A DNA stretch of 64,000 nucleotides from Coriolopsis trogii (GCA_020543525.1 JAHYIO010000003.1:2914001-2978000); one strand, 5' to 3'. Counted from the stretch's first letter, positions 1 to 12,885 are shown. The notes: generated by a model not told the origin, from the letters alone. Made by a program: numbers and translations.

Positions 1-406
1 AGGTGCGATAGGACGCGCGCGATGACGACGTCGTGAGCGACCTCTATATCCGATTCCGCGGTCATGAGCCCAGGAATGTATAGAATGAACTTTCTGAACT
101 CACCAGCTCACACCAGCATTCCTTGCCATACTCATCTTCGTCGCACTCACATGGGCCAGGTCTATATCGTCGCTCGTGAGAGGCCTTCCCACCGTTCGCG
201 ATGGCGAGGACGGACCAAGTGCGAAGCGCCAGCGAGAGTTCCGGGCCGGAGTTGTCTACCGCGCCGTCGGCGTCGAAGTCGAAGTCGCCATTGAGCGCGT
301 CCTGAGCGCGTCGCGCACGTCTTTCCCCACACCTGCGCAGGCCATCCTTCATCTCTCCCACCAGAGGAGACGACCAGCACGCGAAGGTACGTGTCTCTGG
401 CTGCAA
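1..406 (-). other. possible 5' exons of a gene running off the left edge
   Basis: The minus strand stays open over most of this stretch. One frame (406 to about 62) carries an acidic run resembling NGDFDFDADGAVDNSG, followed by an intron-like GTGAGT...TTCAG segment near 110-170. Another frame is open from about 105 to the window edge. This fits the first exons of a gene transcribed leftwards and divergently from the amidohydrolase at 472. I recognise no domain, the splice phases do not join cleanly, and it could be chance. Confidence 0.2.
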
Positions 407-471
407 GTTGCGGGACTTCGCTGACTCACTTATTCATACGCGTCAAGCTCTGCGACTATCCGGAGCTCGCA

Positions 472-3400
472 ATGGGTACCGGTATCGAAAAACAGGGATA
501 TGCTGAGGGCTATGTACCCGCAGCGACGCACGCCTCTCCCAGAAAGACACGTTGGGCAAGGACTGTACTCTTGCTAACCTCTGCTGCTCTGCTTTCGACC
601 CTCCTTCCCGCTTCATGGAACCCAACTGGTCTCCTGAATCTGAGCACACCCGCGCCATCGGCGTCTCTATTGAGCCCTGCAGAGGAGTGGAAGGACGACA
701 TTTGGCCTCTTCGTGAGCAGACTCCATGGGACATCTCCACCGACTTCCCCTTCCCTCGGCTGCTTGAATACGACGTCACCGAGGGGACGTGGTTGCGCCT
801 CGACGTGAACCCTAAGACAGGAGAGATCATCTTCGACATGCTCGGGGACATATACTGCCTTCCTGCGAGCGCATACAGCCAGCCTACGCTCGACTCTGAC
901 GAGTTCACGAAGGCTATCCCCATCCTGACCGGCGTTCCGCATGACTCTGACCCTCACTTCTCGCCTGACGGAACGCGGTTCGTCTTCCGGAGCGATGCGG
1001 GATTGGGTGTGGAGAACATTTGGGTCAAGGCATGGACTGGGTGCGAGGCGATGAATGTGAGGCCGACAAGTGCGACCGGTGAGCTGTGGAATGCTCTTCA
1101 AGCCAAGACCTATGAGGAGGACTTGCTAGCCACTGGGGTTCGCGAGACCGAAGAGAGGAAGCGGAACAGACTCCTGCGCGAAGGCAGGCTGGACGGTGCG
1201 TTCTCCTTGAGTGGTGGAATGGGCGTATAGAAAGTTGATTGTGCGTAGTCCAACGCGTCACGAACGAGACGTACAGATGGGTGTCAGACGCGCGCTTCCA
1301 TCCTTCCGGTACCAAGGTCGTTGCGACGAAATGGTTCACTTCGTCACGTAGTCTTGGTGCTGGAGAAGGCTGGGAATTTAGCGTACCGGCTGAAGGCGCG
1401 AAAGAACATACTGTCAAGGCTGGGAGCGGGAAAGTTCTTGTTGGCAGGACTCTACCTCTCGGGTGGACTCTCGACGATTATGCCGACCAGCAGGTTGGAC
1501 CGGAACAGTTCATTTGGGCAGGAAACGACACCGTCATATACTCGAAGAATACCGTTGACACCAATGGTGTTTGGGAGTATAGCAAAGGTGCGCACTGTAC
1601 TACTCATTGTAAAGCTGTTCTAATGCTCGCCCTGCAGATGTTCATCAGGGTGCATATTCTATCTTTCACACGAACTTGACCACTAAGCACACGACAACCC
1701 TCGTCGACGCTTTCCCGGGAGGCGCGACACGTCCCGAGCTTTCGCGCAACGGTCGTACATTGGCTTTCGTCCGTCGCGTGCGCGATAAGGAGGCGTTGGT
1801 TCTGAAGTACGTCTATTCAAGTACATCATTGGGGTCCACCCGACTGATAAGACCTGCAGGGATTTGCAGACCGGTACCATCCGTAACATCTGGCATGGTC
1901 TCACCTATGACTTGAGTGTTGTCTCCGCTCCTTTTGGGACGTACCCATCCTTTGCTTTCACCCCCAAAGACGACGCCATCATCATTTGGGCAGCGGGACA
2001 GATCTACCGCGTTCCTCTCGCGACAAATGCACAGGGTGAACACGTCATTGACGGCGACCCCAAAGTGATTCCTTTCAAGGCTCACATTGAGAAACGCCTT
2101 GCGGAGACACGCTCGCCCAAGACGGATATCAAATCCCTGGAGACCAGCGACACTCAGCGTGTCCACGCCTTCTATGAACTGCGTGTCGATGAGGCGGGGA
2201 ATAGGGCTGTTTTCCAAGCTGCAGGTGTGACCTACGTCCAGAAGGTCGAGAATGGGACCCATCATCGCGCAATGGAGGTCCCGACGCTTCATCCTGGTGC
2301 CCCATACTTTTCGCCGTCATTTGTACCAGGCTCTGACGATCTTGTCATCCATGCACGGTGGTCCGATGTGAACTTCACTACATTCGAGATCGCGGACCTC
2401 AAGTCTGGTGTGGCGCACGAGCTTACTGGTCTGCCTCTCGGACGCTACTATTCACCTATCGTGTGTGGGTGCTCAGGCTCCAAACGCCGTATCGCATTCT
2501 TGAAGACGGGTGGGGACTACCTCACCGGCGACGTTATCGCTACAGCTGGCGCCGGTCTCTATATTGGCGAACTCACACTTCCGTCGAGCTCGTCGAGTTC
2601 AACCAAGGTTGCCATCAAGAATGTTCGCTTCGTGCCGTCCGAAATCAGCACGTACGACCTCGTGCACACACAGCTCCAGTTCCTCGAAAAGGGCGGGAAG
2701 CTCCTCGCGCAAACACCTCAACGTGCCTTCGTGATCGACCTCGCAGCCGGTCCAAACGAATTTGGGGAGTATGCGCACCAGACGCTCGCTACTGGCCGCA
2801 TGTCAACCGAGCTCGCCATTCCAGCCCCGAGCGCTGGGTCTGTGAAGGGCGGGAGCAAAGTCGCGATTGTGGACTTCTTCCACGTGTACTATGCTCCCTC
2901 TGTCAAGTCCGACGATGCTGTCTGGAGCAAGCCCACCAATGCAACAAAGGGCTTGGTGAGGTTGAGCCTGGATGGCGGACACTCGCTCGCGTGGAGTGGC
3001 GATGGCACGAAGCTCTTCTGGTTCCTCGGTATGCAGGTTCTTTTTGATTGTGATTCTACGACTGATGATGGGGTCAGGTCCTTACCTCCACTACGTCGAC
3101 GTCACCAAACTGGACGCATGTTCCAAGGCAGCCGAGAAAGATGCCAACGCTCTGGGGATTGCTTGCGTGAAAAAGCTCGTGAACTTCCAGGAAGTCGTCG
3201 TCGAGTACTCGACTGATATCAGCCGCCTCAAGAAGGAGGCCGCTGCGTTCGCTGCCAACAAGTACGGCGAGGAGGGCGTGAAGAATGCTGATTTCTTTGT
3301 CATCGCGAACGCGACGCTTTTGACGATGGAGACGGGCAATGTGAAGGCCGACATTCTGCGCGATGCTGTGCTGGTCACGCGCGGGGGCGAAATTGAGGCT

Positions 3401-4996
3401 ATCGTGGGTGTGCACGACTACGTCGCCCCGTACGGAGCTACGATCATCGACGCCCAAGGAGGTTGGTGGGGATAACAGGCTCTGTGTTTTGCTGTGCTCA
3501 ATGCCGAACGCTATGCTGCAGGCTTCATAGTCCCAGGTTATATCGACGTGCACGCGCACTGGAACGGATATGTCACCAACTTCCCCGCCAGGTCCTGGGA
3601 GATGGAGACGTTCCTCTCATACGGTGTGACGACGCTTCACAAGTAAGGACACGCCCATCACACCGTATCCAATCTCTGATAGCATATTTTCAGCCCGAGT
3701 ACCGACAGTGTCCTTGCATATGCAGAGCGGTTCCGCATCGAACGTGGCCAACTTGTGGGTCCCCGCAGCTACCACACCGGGGACATCATCTACGGCGCTG
3801 GCGCTCCGGGGATCCATCAGGATATCGTCGATATGGATGAAGCCCGATCTGCGTTGCTTAGAATCAAGGTCGAAGGCGGGCCGTCCAGCTATTCGTACAA
3901 GAACTACAATCTGCCTTCGCGGTAAGTCCTAGAGCCTATGCACATATGTACGGAGCTTATCCGCGGCTCCAGTGCTTCTCGCCAGAGGCTTCTTCTGGCT
4001 TCGCGGGAATTTGGAATGCTTTGCGTCCCTGAAGGTGTAAGTGTCCCCTGGCGGATCATAGAGCCGTGACTAACGCCGTTGCGTTCGTCATCCGCAGGGT
4101 ATGAACTATGATTGGGACCAGACGTATATTGTCGACGGTATGCACTTTGGGCATCGACGACTTGCAGATTCTGAATTGAAGGCATTCCAGGCATGACTAC
4201 TATCGAACATTCAATACCCATTCCGGTCTTGTACGAGGACATCCTGACTCTCTACGCACTGAGCGGCACAGGCGCGACCCCGACTCACATTGTCAATTAT
4301 GGAGGCGTTATGGGCGAGCAATACATCTGGGCTAATGAAGACCTGCCGGACAACCCTAAGTGAGTGCATGCGTATTGCTGGCTTTCTTGGTCTGACATTT
4401 TGGCAGGTTGAGACGTTTCACTCGTCATGACATTCTGGAGGGGTTGACGGAAACAACCGCGCGACCATTGAGCTGTGAGTGGTCCGTGATTGTCCTCTTA
4501 GCAGTATTTTCATGAGTGAATTTCTACACTTCAGCCTACCAGCTCTTCAACACGTCCATCTCAACGGCCAAGATGGTCCACAAGGGTCTAAAGGCTCATA
4601 TCGGAGCTCACGGCGAGCCTCCCATCGGCCTCAACTACCACGCGGAGATGATGTTCACGCAGGCTGGCGGTCTCACAAATTATGAGGTATGTTCGCGGGT
4701 CTACTCATGCGCGCTGTCCGTCCTTGACTCACGAATAACAGACGATCCGTGCGGCCACGTCCGACGCGGCCATCACGCTCGGTATTGAAGATGCGCTCGG
4801 TTCACTCACCCCTGGAAAGCTGGCCGACTTCCTCGTCTATCCACCTGGGGTCGACCTGCTTGAGGGCGACATCAACGCCACGAGGGACATTCGCTACGTC
4901 GTTCGTGGCGGTCGCGTCTGGGAGGCGTCTACTATGACTGAAGTTTGGCCCGTTGCGGGTCGTCGGGAGCCCATGCCTCCACTCAATGCGGAGTGA
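472..4996 (+). CDS. membrane-anchored TolB-like propeller/amidohydrolase fusion protein
   Basis: This is a long multi-exon gene of roughly 1,280 codons. The start at 472 is followed by about 25 polar residues and one hydrophobic segment (VLLLTSAALLSTLLPASW, about residues 30-50), so a type II membrane anchor is likely. The next about 850 residues hold repeated propeller strands of the TolB/WD40-like type, for example HFSPDGTRFVF and GHSLAWSGDGTKLFW. The C-terminal third is an amidohydrolase: the metal-binding H-x-H motif sits in PGYIDVHAHWNGY (about 3530-3570), TTIEHSIPIP and LNYHAEMMFTQAGGLTNYE follow, and the end reads SLTPGKLADFLVY before the TGA at 4994-4996. Introns are about 50-60 nt. 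This architecture is known for imidazolonepropionase-like amidohydrolases in fungi and bacteria; the substrate cannot be read from sequence. Hydrolysis of an amide, lactone or cyclic imide outside the cytosol is inference. Confidence 0.85.
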
Positions 4997-5509
4997 GTGA
5001 GTGAGACGAGCTTAGAGCGTTGGAGCGGAGTCTGGAGATTGCTTGAACTGTATGGATGTGATGGGATGTATGTATCGTAAGCGCTCGGTATTGGATATAT
5101 ATGCTTGGGAAGGGGAGGCGGCGACTCGGGTACACGCCAAATGACGGCGATCATCGCGGTTGGGAAATCGAGGTTGGAAACTCGCCGGCACTGACTGAGA
5201 TGGAACTCCCAGAGCCGCGGCCAGCTCAGGCTGAGCTGAGACATGTCTTTGCGAGGCCCTGATTCGGAGAGAAGTTGCAGGGAGACTTCACGATAACGGT
5301 CATTACAACGTTGCATATTGACGCCGCTTCTAACACACTTTCTAAATTAGGAAACAACTGTCCCTGAAGGTAAGTAGCGCCCCTTATGACTGATTCCTTT
5401 CTTCTTCACGCACTCCACCGTGTATTTACCCTTCACGCATCCCCCAGTGAAGTTACGACAACAAGCCCCAGCACTGGTGCGCTCAAGGTAAACTCATTTT
5501 CTCCTGACT

Positions 5510-8281
5510 ATGCCAGCACCAGCTGAAATCCGACAGGAGGCATCACCCCTGAGGGCCGAAAAGCCTAAGAACGTGGACTCTCGTCGTCTTCCGGGCACCC
5601 ACATTCTCCACAAAGCCACATATACATGCAAGCTCTTGATGATGGACGCAAAGGATACATCCGACATTTTGATGCTTTTTTCTCAATTTCTCGTCGATGT
5701 CCTTCCTTCACCCCATCCACCCGACTCGGAATCCAACCCCTCTACCACTAAGATCACGAATGTGTACAACGCATTCCGCGCCGAGCTTGGCGTGCTCAGA
5801 CTATCGGTCAGTGACACGACGAAGGCACTTGGTGGACTGAATGAGAAGGCCTATTCACGAGCATGGGTGAGTACGCTAGTATGTGCTATCGCATGTTTGT
5901 CTTTCGCTAAATGGCACAAAGCTGGAAGTCGACTAGGCGCATCGCCTCTGCAATAACCGTTACTTCTTGCACCTTTCAGAAGATGATGTCGGGACTGCAG
6001 ACGACTCTGGAATGAAGATGCACGGGTCGTTCATATCTCGCGAGGATATTAGCTCGGTTCATGAGGGCATCCCCAACTGGCGATTTCAACGCCTCTCCGT
6101 CGATTTTCAAGAGAGATATGACCCTTTTGAAGATATGCGTATACTGAATTCCAAGTCCATGGTTGAGAGCCATATTAAAGTCCGGGGCCAGCTCATGTCG
6201 TATGCTCTTTCCAACATCGCTGTGCTCTCTACATGCTATGCGTCAACGGCCCCTCGTTCCGCGCCATGCGATGGGATCATGCTGGCGTCATTTCCACCGA
6301 AGCTGTCGACTACGTTCAGAATTCCGAGGGGACTGCGCTCATGGCAGTTCATCACCCCCGCACACCAATCATCCACCTGTCCTCGCCGAATTTGCCCCCG
6401 CCAAGGAGCTATTCGCTCTATCGCTACGCAATAACGCACCACGCTTCAAGATCACCGTTGACGGGCGCATTTTCCTCGTTGGCGATCCTATCCACATATC
6501 CTCACGCATGATTGGTCGGTGTACAAAAGGGTTCGTTGCGCTCGACTGGGCGACACAACGCTACGTATACTTCAAAGACACGTGGAGGTCGTACTACAGC
6601 GTGACCAGGAGAGAAGGCGATATTCTCAGGGAACTCGAAGCGAACTCAGTGCCAAACGTTCCAACCGTTGTCGCCGAGGGTGAAGTCCTTGGGCACAAGA
6701 CGAAGACGTCACACTATTCGCCCGAGAGTCGGACAGGCAAGGGCAAGAAGCGCGCTCGAGATAACATTCCCGTCGGCACCGGCAAGACTCGTGCTGCTCG
6801 CAAGACTGGCACGACTGCCACCAACGAGGTCGCCGCCGAAGACAGTCATGTCCAGGGTCTTGGCCTGCGACATCTGATCCACTACCGAATGGTGATGAGA
6901 GAGATAGGCCTCCCTCTGATGAAGGTCATGAGCGGTGAACAACTCGTCGTTTGTGTATACGATGCTATGAAAGGTACGCTCTTGCGTCCCCGGGTCCCTC
7001 CTCCCTTACTCGGTCCAAACTCCTGACTGTCGTACGGTGTAGCCCATGAAGCTGCGTATGAGCGCTGTGGTCTCATACACCGAGACGTCAGTGCGGGCAA
7101 CATCGTGATACACCCCCCGATCGTAAGGACGGAAGATCAGTATTCGGTAGGGACTGTTGGTCGACTGGGAGCTCGCAAAGCACAAGGACGACAATGTGGC
7201 CAGACAGCCCGAGAGAACGGTGAGCACATGTCGATCGATGTTGACAGTCCTGGCTGATTCACTTGTTGCATGATGACAGGGAACATGGCATTTCATGTCG
7301 TACTTCTGTCTCGCAGACTTGGAGAAGCCAATTGCCATTGCCGATGAACTGGAATCATTCATGCACGTCATCGTCTACGTGGGACTCCGACTCCTGCGAC
7401 ATAACTACCCGGAGATTGGTGGGTTCATGCACGAATGCTTTGGCGGGTACGGCCTCGACAGCACCAACAACTACGTGGGCCCGCCAGCCAAGTCTGTAAC
7501 TCTCAATCGCGGTGCACTCGTGAACACACGGGGACAGGCGCTGACATTCCAGAGCAGTAAAGGCTCACATAGACACCCACTTAATAATCTCATCCGATCG
7601 CTGCTCGCACTGTTTACTGCACGCTATGAAGTCATACGATCGCAGGAGGCCAAGGAGGCCAACTAGGAGGCGGACGAGGCAGAGGAAGAGGAACAGAAGG
7701 CGGCAGACACCCTCAACAGGCGCTCTCACGCATTGGGGCGGCTGGCTTCTGACGCTGACGACGACCTGGACGACTCGCTCCGCTTGTTGATATCCGGCAA
7801 CGCACCACACGAGCTGCCCATGGAGACCATACAGAAAGCCGAAGCCCTCAACAGCCACAAGACCGTCCTCGCGATGCTCAGGAGCAGTCTCCTGAAGCAC
7901 ACTTGGCCCACGGACGACGTCGTGGTCGTGGGTGATCGGTGGGCTGAAGCTGACCGCGTCAGTCTCATACCGCCGGAACGGGAGGACGCGAGGACGGCCA
8001 GCGCGCCACGGACCAAGAAAGCACGGGTAGATGCGGGCGACAGCTCGGCCGCTGCTCATTCCAACGCGGGGTTGTCGATTCAACCCGAGTCCACTGGTCC
8101 CCAGGTGATAGCTTCAGGACAGAGTGCCTATCACACTCGCAGTCAGTCCCGGACTGCTGCTCAGGCTGCACATGCTGCGGGATCTGGGAGTGTCAACCGT
8201 GGTGGTACAGCGTTGAGACATAGATCAGGGAACAATCGTGGGAGTGCCAGTGGTAGTGCGCGAACGAACGGTTGGAAGTGA
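5510..8281 (+). CDS. FunK1-type fungal protein kinase with an in-frame stop
   Basis: The start MPAPAEIRQEASPL is followed by several exons. Kinase features are the catalytic loop GLIHRDVSAGNIVIH (about 7070-7115; HRD and the downstream Asn are kept) and VDWELAKHKDD in the Asp-magnesium position, with a D-W-E form in place of DFG. TGTWHFMSYFCLADL resembles the FunK1 activation segment. An N-terminal FunK1-specific region is recognisable around 6230-6700. FunK1 proteins are a large basidiomycete family; their targets are unknown. Oddity: a TAG at 7664-7666 interrupts the frame. The same frame continues with an acidic stretch, a conserved-looking segment (LRSSLLKHTWPTDDVVV) and a Ser/Gly/Arg-rich tail to TGA at 8279-8281. 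Either the protein ends at 7666 after about 640 residues, or this is a young pseudogene, or the stop is spliced out or read through. Confidence 0.75.
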
Positions 8282-8596
8282 TGAGTCGGATTGGTAAATG
8301 TAGATTGTGTTTGCATGCGAAGACCTAGCGCGGTCGCCCAAGACTGTGCTCATACTGTCCCACAGTCTCCTCGCACAATGTCATGGAGGTCAAGGGTGGC
8401 CTTGTTCATCGAGGTCAAAGGCTTACTGTGTTCAGAGCGCGTGTGCAGGCTCCCGCGCCGGAATATGCTACATAGCGTGGACGTCATAGTGCTGTACCCA
8501 AGCCGGTCGATGAAATTACAACAACGACTAATGACATACTACACTCACTCCCAGTACAGCTCGCGCCCCCGCCCCCGCAGTTCCAACGTTCGACGC
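8282..8596. other. intergenic gap between two convergent genes
   Basis: About 315 bases lie between the FunK1 stop and the Grn1/GNL3 stop, which face each other. They must hold both 3' UTRs. I see no further ORF with family resemblance and no clear poly(A) signal. Confidence 0.5.
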
Positions 8597-10881
8597 TCAG
8601 CCGATAAACGTCGCCCCGAGCCCCGCATCGTCGTCTACGTCCATCCCTCCTCCCGCGCCAGCACCGCCCGTCTTCAACAGCCGGTTCGCCGCCCTCCGCG
8701 CCTTCTTCGCCTCGCGCTTGAGCACGCGCCGCCCGAGCGGGTTCGCGCCCGCCATCGCGCGCCGCGCGTGCTCGTCGACAGGCGCGTCGTACGCCGGCAC
8801 CTCGTGCGAGCGCCGCAGGCGTTTCGGCGCGCGCTCGCTCCTCACCGTCGCCGCCGCTGCCGCTGACGTCGACGTCGACGGGATGGACGCGACGGACGGG
8901 CTCCGGGAGCGTTTGCGCGGGATGCGCGGGGCGAGGTCGTCCGACTCCATCTGTTTCCTGTGGGATCAAGAGCTGCGGTCAGTCAGTGTGCGAGGCCGCT
9001 TCGAGTGGGCGTGTGGGGATTGGGAGAGAGAGAGAGAGCAAGGCTCACCCGTCCTCGTCCATCGACTCTGCACCCCCTTCGTCGTCGGCGTCCGCTTCCC
9101 CGTCGGCGTCGGCCATCTCAGCGTCGGCCCCACTACCGAACGCGCCCGCATCCGCGGCACCAAACAGACCGTCGAGCGTGAACGGTTTGGAGAACTCGGT
9201 GAGGATCTGCGCTTGTCCGACCGACTCGGCTCCGGGCGCGACCTGGACTTGGGTGCTCCCACCGGGGCCTGCGCCTGCGACGGGCACGGTGGAAGGGATG
9301 AGCGAGGGGTGGACGTCGGGGGGTGTGGAGAAATACGGGATCTTTTGGTGATTCCAGTCGGTGAGGATCTGGCGCGCTGCTGCGAGGATATCTGGGCTGC
9401 CGCCCTACGGTGATGCATGAGAAGTCAGGTGGGTGCGACGGTGCACGCGCACGGAGCCCGCGGCGATGATGCGAACGTACCTTGAGCAATCGGCCGGTTA
9501 CGAGCGCGACCATGGTGAGGAACTCGAGAGGCGACGAGTAGTCTTCGACATTGTAGAGCTTCTTCACTACCGCAGGGTCTGTTCGCGCCAAAATCTCCTC
9601 GACTGTGAATGTTGTCCGATTAACACCGTACTACTCTCTGACGTTTGAGATTAATGCTGGCACCAGGATACGTACCGATGACGATGGGGTCTTCGATATC
9701 CTCCACTTTGATGACGTTCCGCAAGAGAACGTTTCCCTTCTTGCGACCCTTGCCGTCGTCAAAGTCATCGTCGTCGAACACAACGCCTGGCGAGTCGATG
9801 ATCCGCAGGCCACGTTCGAGCTGGATGGTTTGCAGCTCCTTTGTGTGTCCTGGCTGCGCGGCTACGGCGCACACCTACACCGCAGTACACGCCACGATGA
9901 ATGAGTGTGCGGAGGGCGAAAACGGCGAGAGGCCTACTTTGGAACGCTTGAGCGAGTTGATGAGACTGCTCTTGCCAACGTTGGGATACCCCACGATGCC
10001 GACGGTGATGCTCTGCGCGCTCGGCTTGTACGCCTTGAGCAGTCGAAGGAGCGCAGGCGCAGTGGAGGACGACAGGTTCGAGCGCTGGTGGGAGCTTGCG
10101 GATTTGAATGGAAGAGTGGGAGTTGAATGTCGGAGGTAGCGGAGCCACGCTTGAGCGTTGTCGCGTGGGACGAGGTCTGTGTGCGTCGTTCGGAGAATGA
10201 GGATGGGAGCACATGGATTGAGTCATGTTCAGGCATTGTTCAGCGGGAGGATGAGCGGAGGGCTAGAGGCACTCACCGACTTTGTTCAGGACGAAGACGA
10301 GTCTCTTGCCCTCGCTCTCTCGCCTCCGGACCTCCTCCTCAACGAGCCTGCTCCTGCAGCCTTCCGGGTCGCGCGCGTCGAGGACAAGAATGATGATGTC
10401 GCTCTCGTCGATGACCTTGTGTAGGGCTCTAATGTAGTGCCTCCGAAGCTGTTCCTTGGTTTTCGGTGCGCCTCGAGAGGAGGACGGATCGAATGTGTAC
10501 GCATCATCGTCCCCCATCGCAGAAGATGCGGCTAGTTCAGCAAGAGAGGAAAGGGTCGGTTCAGAGGCCATTTGAGCATCGGGGTCGAGGCGAGGGGGCT
10601 GGTGCCAGTGAACTGCATGTTGAGCCAAACGGAACGAATGGTGTATGATGGCAACGTACAGGTTGGTGGCGCTCCTTAGCGGCATGACGGACTTTGAGAC
10701 TAGGTAGACGAGGTACGCCCGGATCCTTCTTCAGTTCTGGATTGGACGATCAGGTGCTGCGGGACTGAGTACGGCCAAAGAGCACAAACTGGATCTGGTC
10801 GGAATGTCGAGCTTGCGGTGTTCTGAATGAGTGTCAGCAGCGGTTCGGATGGGAAAGCTGAGACGTACTACTTGGTGCCAT
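8597..10881 (-). CDS. grn1: nucleolar circularly permuted GTPase, Grn1/GNL3 (nucleostemin) family
   Basis: The start is ATG at 10879-10881. A 13-nt first exon splices to a second exon, giving MAPSKHRKLDIPTRSKLKKD, then DPGVPRLPSLK, the conserved basic N-terminus of the family. A 53-nt intron with a GTTTGTG donor is needed to keep that frame. GTPase motifs run in the permuted order: LVLDARDPEG (about 10370-10400), G4 FVLNKV|DLVP at an exon junction, G1 GYPNVGKSSLINSLKRSKV (about 9950-10000), then G3 RIIDSPGVVFDDDDF. The C-terminus has an acidic AEMADADGEADADDE block and a basic ANPLGRRVLKREAKKARR tail ending at TAA 8597. Length is about 600 residues, usual for Grn1/GNL3. Members act in the nucleolus in 60S ribosome maturation and export. 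There are about eight introns. The gene is divergent from met22, with 680 bp between the starts. Confidence 0.9.
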
Positions 10882-11560
10882 CGTAGGGTCGAGAGATGGA
10901 GACGAGGTGGGATCGTAGACCGAGTCTTGTTTTTCTCTCCCGGCGTCAAAGCCGATGTCTTTAGCAACGGCCCGGGGTGCCGCCCTCGCCCAGGATGCAG
11001 ACTACTACAGACTGCTACAGTCGACTCGCCGGTATCGCTCCTCGTCGCGTGTCTCGACCATCTGCCTCGGTGTTTGCTACGACATCCTCGAATCATCACC
11101 TCTCGACGTGTTGCCTTGGTTTGCGCTCGTTGATGGAACCACTCGACAGACAGCCCACGGCCACAGTCCTGCAACACTCACACTCTCCTTGGTCCCTCTC
11201 CCTCACCGAAGCTCTGCGCGGGCCACTCGCAACCTCGCCATTGGCGTACGCACAACGGGCGTGACCTGTCCAGCGAGCATTTGGAATGCTGAGCGATGCT
11301 GTGAGCCCGGCCTCGCAAACGCAGGCGCGCTGGTTGGCTGTCGCGCGCGCCACGGGCCCTCAGAGTGTCCTATTAGAACGCGCCGTCGCTCGTCCGCGAT
11401 GCTCCTCCACAGCCCAAAGCGGGGCCTCTCTGCACCTCGTCCTCTTCTTCGCGCTGTTGCCCATTCTGCACCGGGACACGCATCGCGCAACCCAGGCCGC
11501 TCTCAGTCTTTCTGCAGCTACATTCTGCCCTATCACGTCTCACGACGCAAACGATCCACG
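10882..11560. other. divergent promoter region between grn1 and met22
   Basis: About 680 bases separate the two start codons. The met22 side contains C/T-rich patches (about 11160-11220 and 11430-11530), common upstream of fungal starts. I see no TATA box that stands out and no additional gene. Confidence 0.4.
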
Positions 11561-12885
11561 ATGGCCACAACGCTCCCCTACGCTGCCGAAAAGGAAATCG
11601 CCATCGCCGCCGTGCGCAGGGCGTGCGTCCTGACCGCCTCCGTCTTCAACACGCTCGTCAAGCAGGAGACGATGACCAAGGAGGACGCGAGTCCCGTCAC
11701 AGGTGCGTTCCCCTCTCGTCCTCCTCGTCACGGTCCCAACGCAAGCTCTGATTGATCTGCATCTGGTAGTGGGTGACTACTCGGCGCAGGCGGTCGTCAA
11801 CACGATCCTCCACCGCGCCTTCCCGGACGACCCGATCGTGGGCGAGGAGGACGCGGCCGACCTCCGCGTAGAGTCTGGCGAGGCCCTCCGCGACCGCATC
11901 GTCCAGCTCGCGAACGAGACCCTCACCGCCGCGCTCGTCCCCGGGGAAAAGGAAGAGTGGGGACTCGGGCCAAGCCACGGCCGCACGACGGACGAGCTGC
12001 TGGACGCCATCGACTGGGGGAACTACAACGGGGGAAGGACAGGCCGTGAGTTTGCTCTCTCTCTCTCTCCTTCCGCCGCCATCACGCCCTCTCGCCCTAG
12101 CTCATGCTAACACACGCTCCCAAAACGCAGGCATGTGGACCCTGGACCCCATTGACGGCACAAAAGGCTTCCTGCGGGGCGAGCAGTACGCCGTCTGCCT
12201 CGCGCTCATCGTCGACTCCCGCGTCGAGCTCGGCGTCATGGGCTGCCCCAACCTGCCCCACGCCGCCTCGGACCCGTCCGGCCCGCGCGGGTGCCTATTC
12301 GTCGCCGTGCGCGGCCAAGGCGCGTACCAGCTCCCGCTCGGGGACCCCTTCGCGAGTGGGACGAAGCTCACGATCCCCCCGGTGACGGCCGAGAGCCTCA
12401 ACTTTTTGGAGAGCGTGGAGAAGGCGCACGCGAAGCTGAGCTTCAACGAGCGCGTCGGCCAGATCTTGGGCGTCACCCGCGCGCCGACGCGCATGGACAG
12501 CCAGGCAAAGTACTGCTCGCTGGCGAGGGGCGACGGCGCGGTGTACTTGCGCATGCCGACCGGGACGGGATACAAGGAGAAGATCTGGGTGAGTGCGCGC
12601 GCGTGCTTTGGCGCGGACTGTTTGCGAGAAGGCTGACTTGGCGGTCGTGTGTGTGTGTGTGTGTGTGTGTGCGTGTGTGTGTCGCAGGACCATGCTCCGG
12701 GCGCGGTGCTCGTCGAGGAAGCGGGCGGGATCATCACGGACGGGCGGGGCGAGCCGCTCGATTTCGGGCTGGGGCGCACTTTGGGCGAGAACTACGGGGT
12801 GGTGGCGGCCGGCAAGGACGTGCACGCAAAGGTGATCGCGGCGGTGAAGCAGGCAAAGGCCGAGGAGGAGGCCCAGAAGCTCTGA
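11561..12885 (+). CDS. MET22: 3'(2'),5'-bisphosphate nucleotidase (Met22/Hal2)
   Basis: The protein begins MATTLPYAAEKEIAIAAVRRA and is spread over four exons of about 365 residues, the family length. Lithium-sensitive phosphatase motifs are present: the N-terminal TKEDASPVT|GDYSAQAVV (the KxDxSPVTxxD element, split by an intron), DPIVGEED (metal-binding Glu-Glu), WTLDPIDGTKGFLRGEQYAV (the DPIDGT metal site) and DHAPGAVLVEEAGG near the end. The enzyme removes the 3' phosphate from PAP and PAPS, products of sulfate assimilation and sulfotransfer, and is a known target of Li+ and Na+ toxicity in yeast. The third intron carries a GT microsatellite. Stop TGA is at 12883-12885. Confidence 0.95.
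12647..12682 (+). repeat. (GT)n microsatellite inside the last met22 intron
   Basis: The run is 36 bases of GT repeats with a single GC interruption. It lies between the donor GTGAGTGCG (about 12590) and the acceptor GTCGCAG at about 12687. Length variation here would change intron size without changing the protein. Confidence 0.95.

Noticed and set aside
7631..7666. A 36-nt intron that would remove the TAG in the FunK1 gene
   Set aside because: It has GT and AG ends and keeps the frame, but no branch site is visible and it is shorter than any other intron I accept here. Kept only as a possibility.
8484..9591. Several long frames overlapping the 3' half of grn1 on both strands
   Set aside because: They are GC-rich shadows. 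The minus-strand exons that carry GTPase motifs and joinable splice sites explain the locus.
12649..12885. An independent small ORF starting in the GT microsatellite
   Set aside because: It is the last met22 exon extended backwards into the intron repeat.
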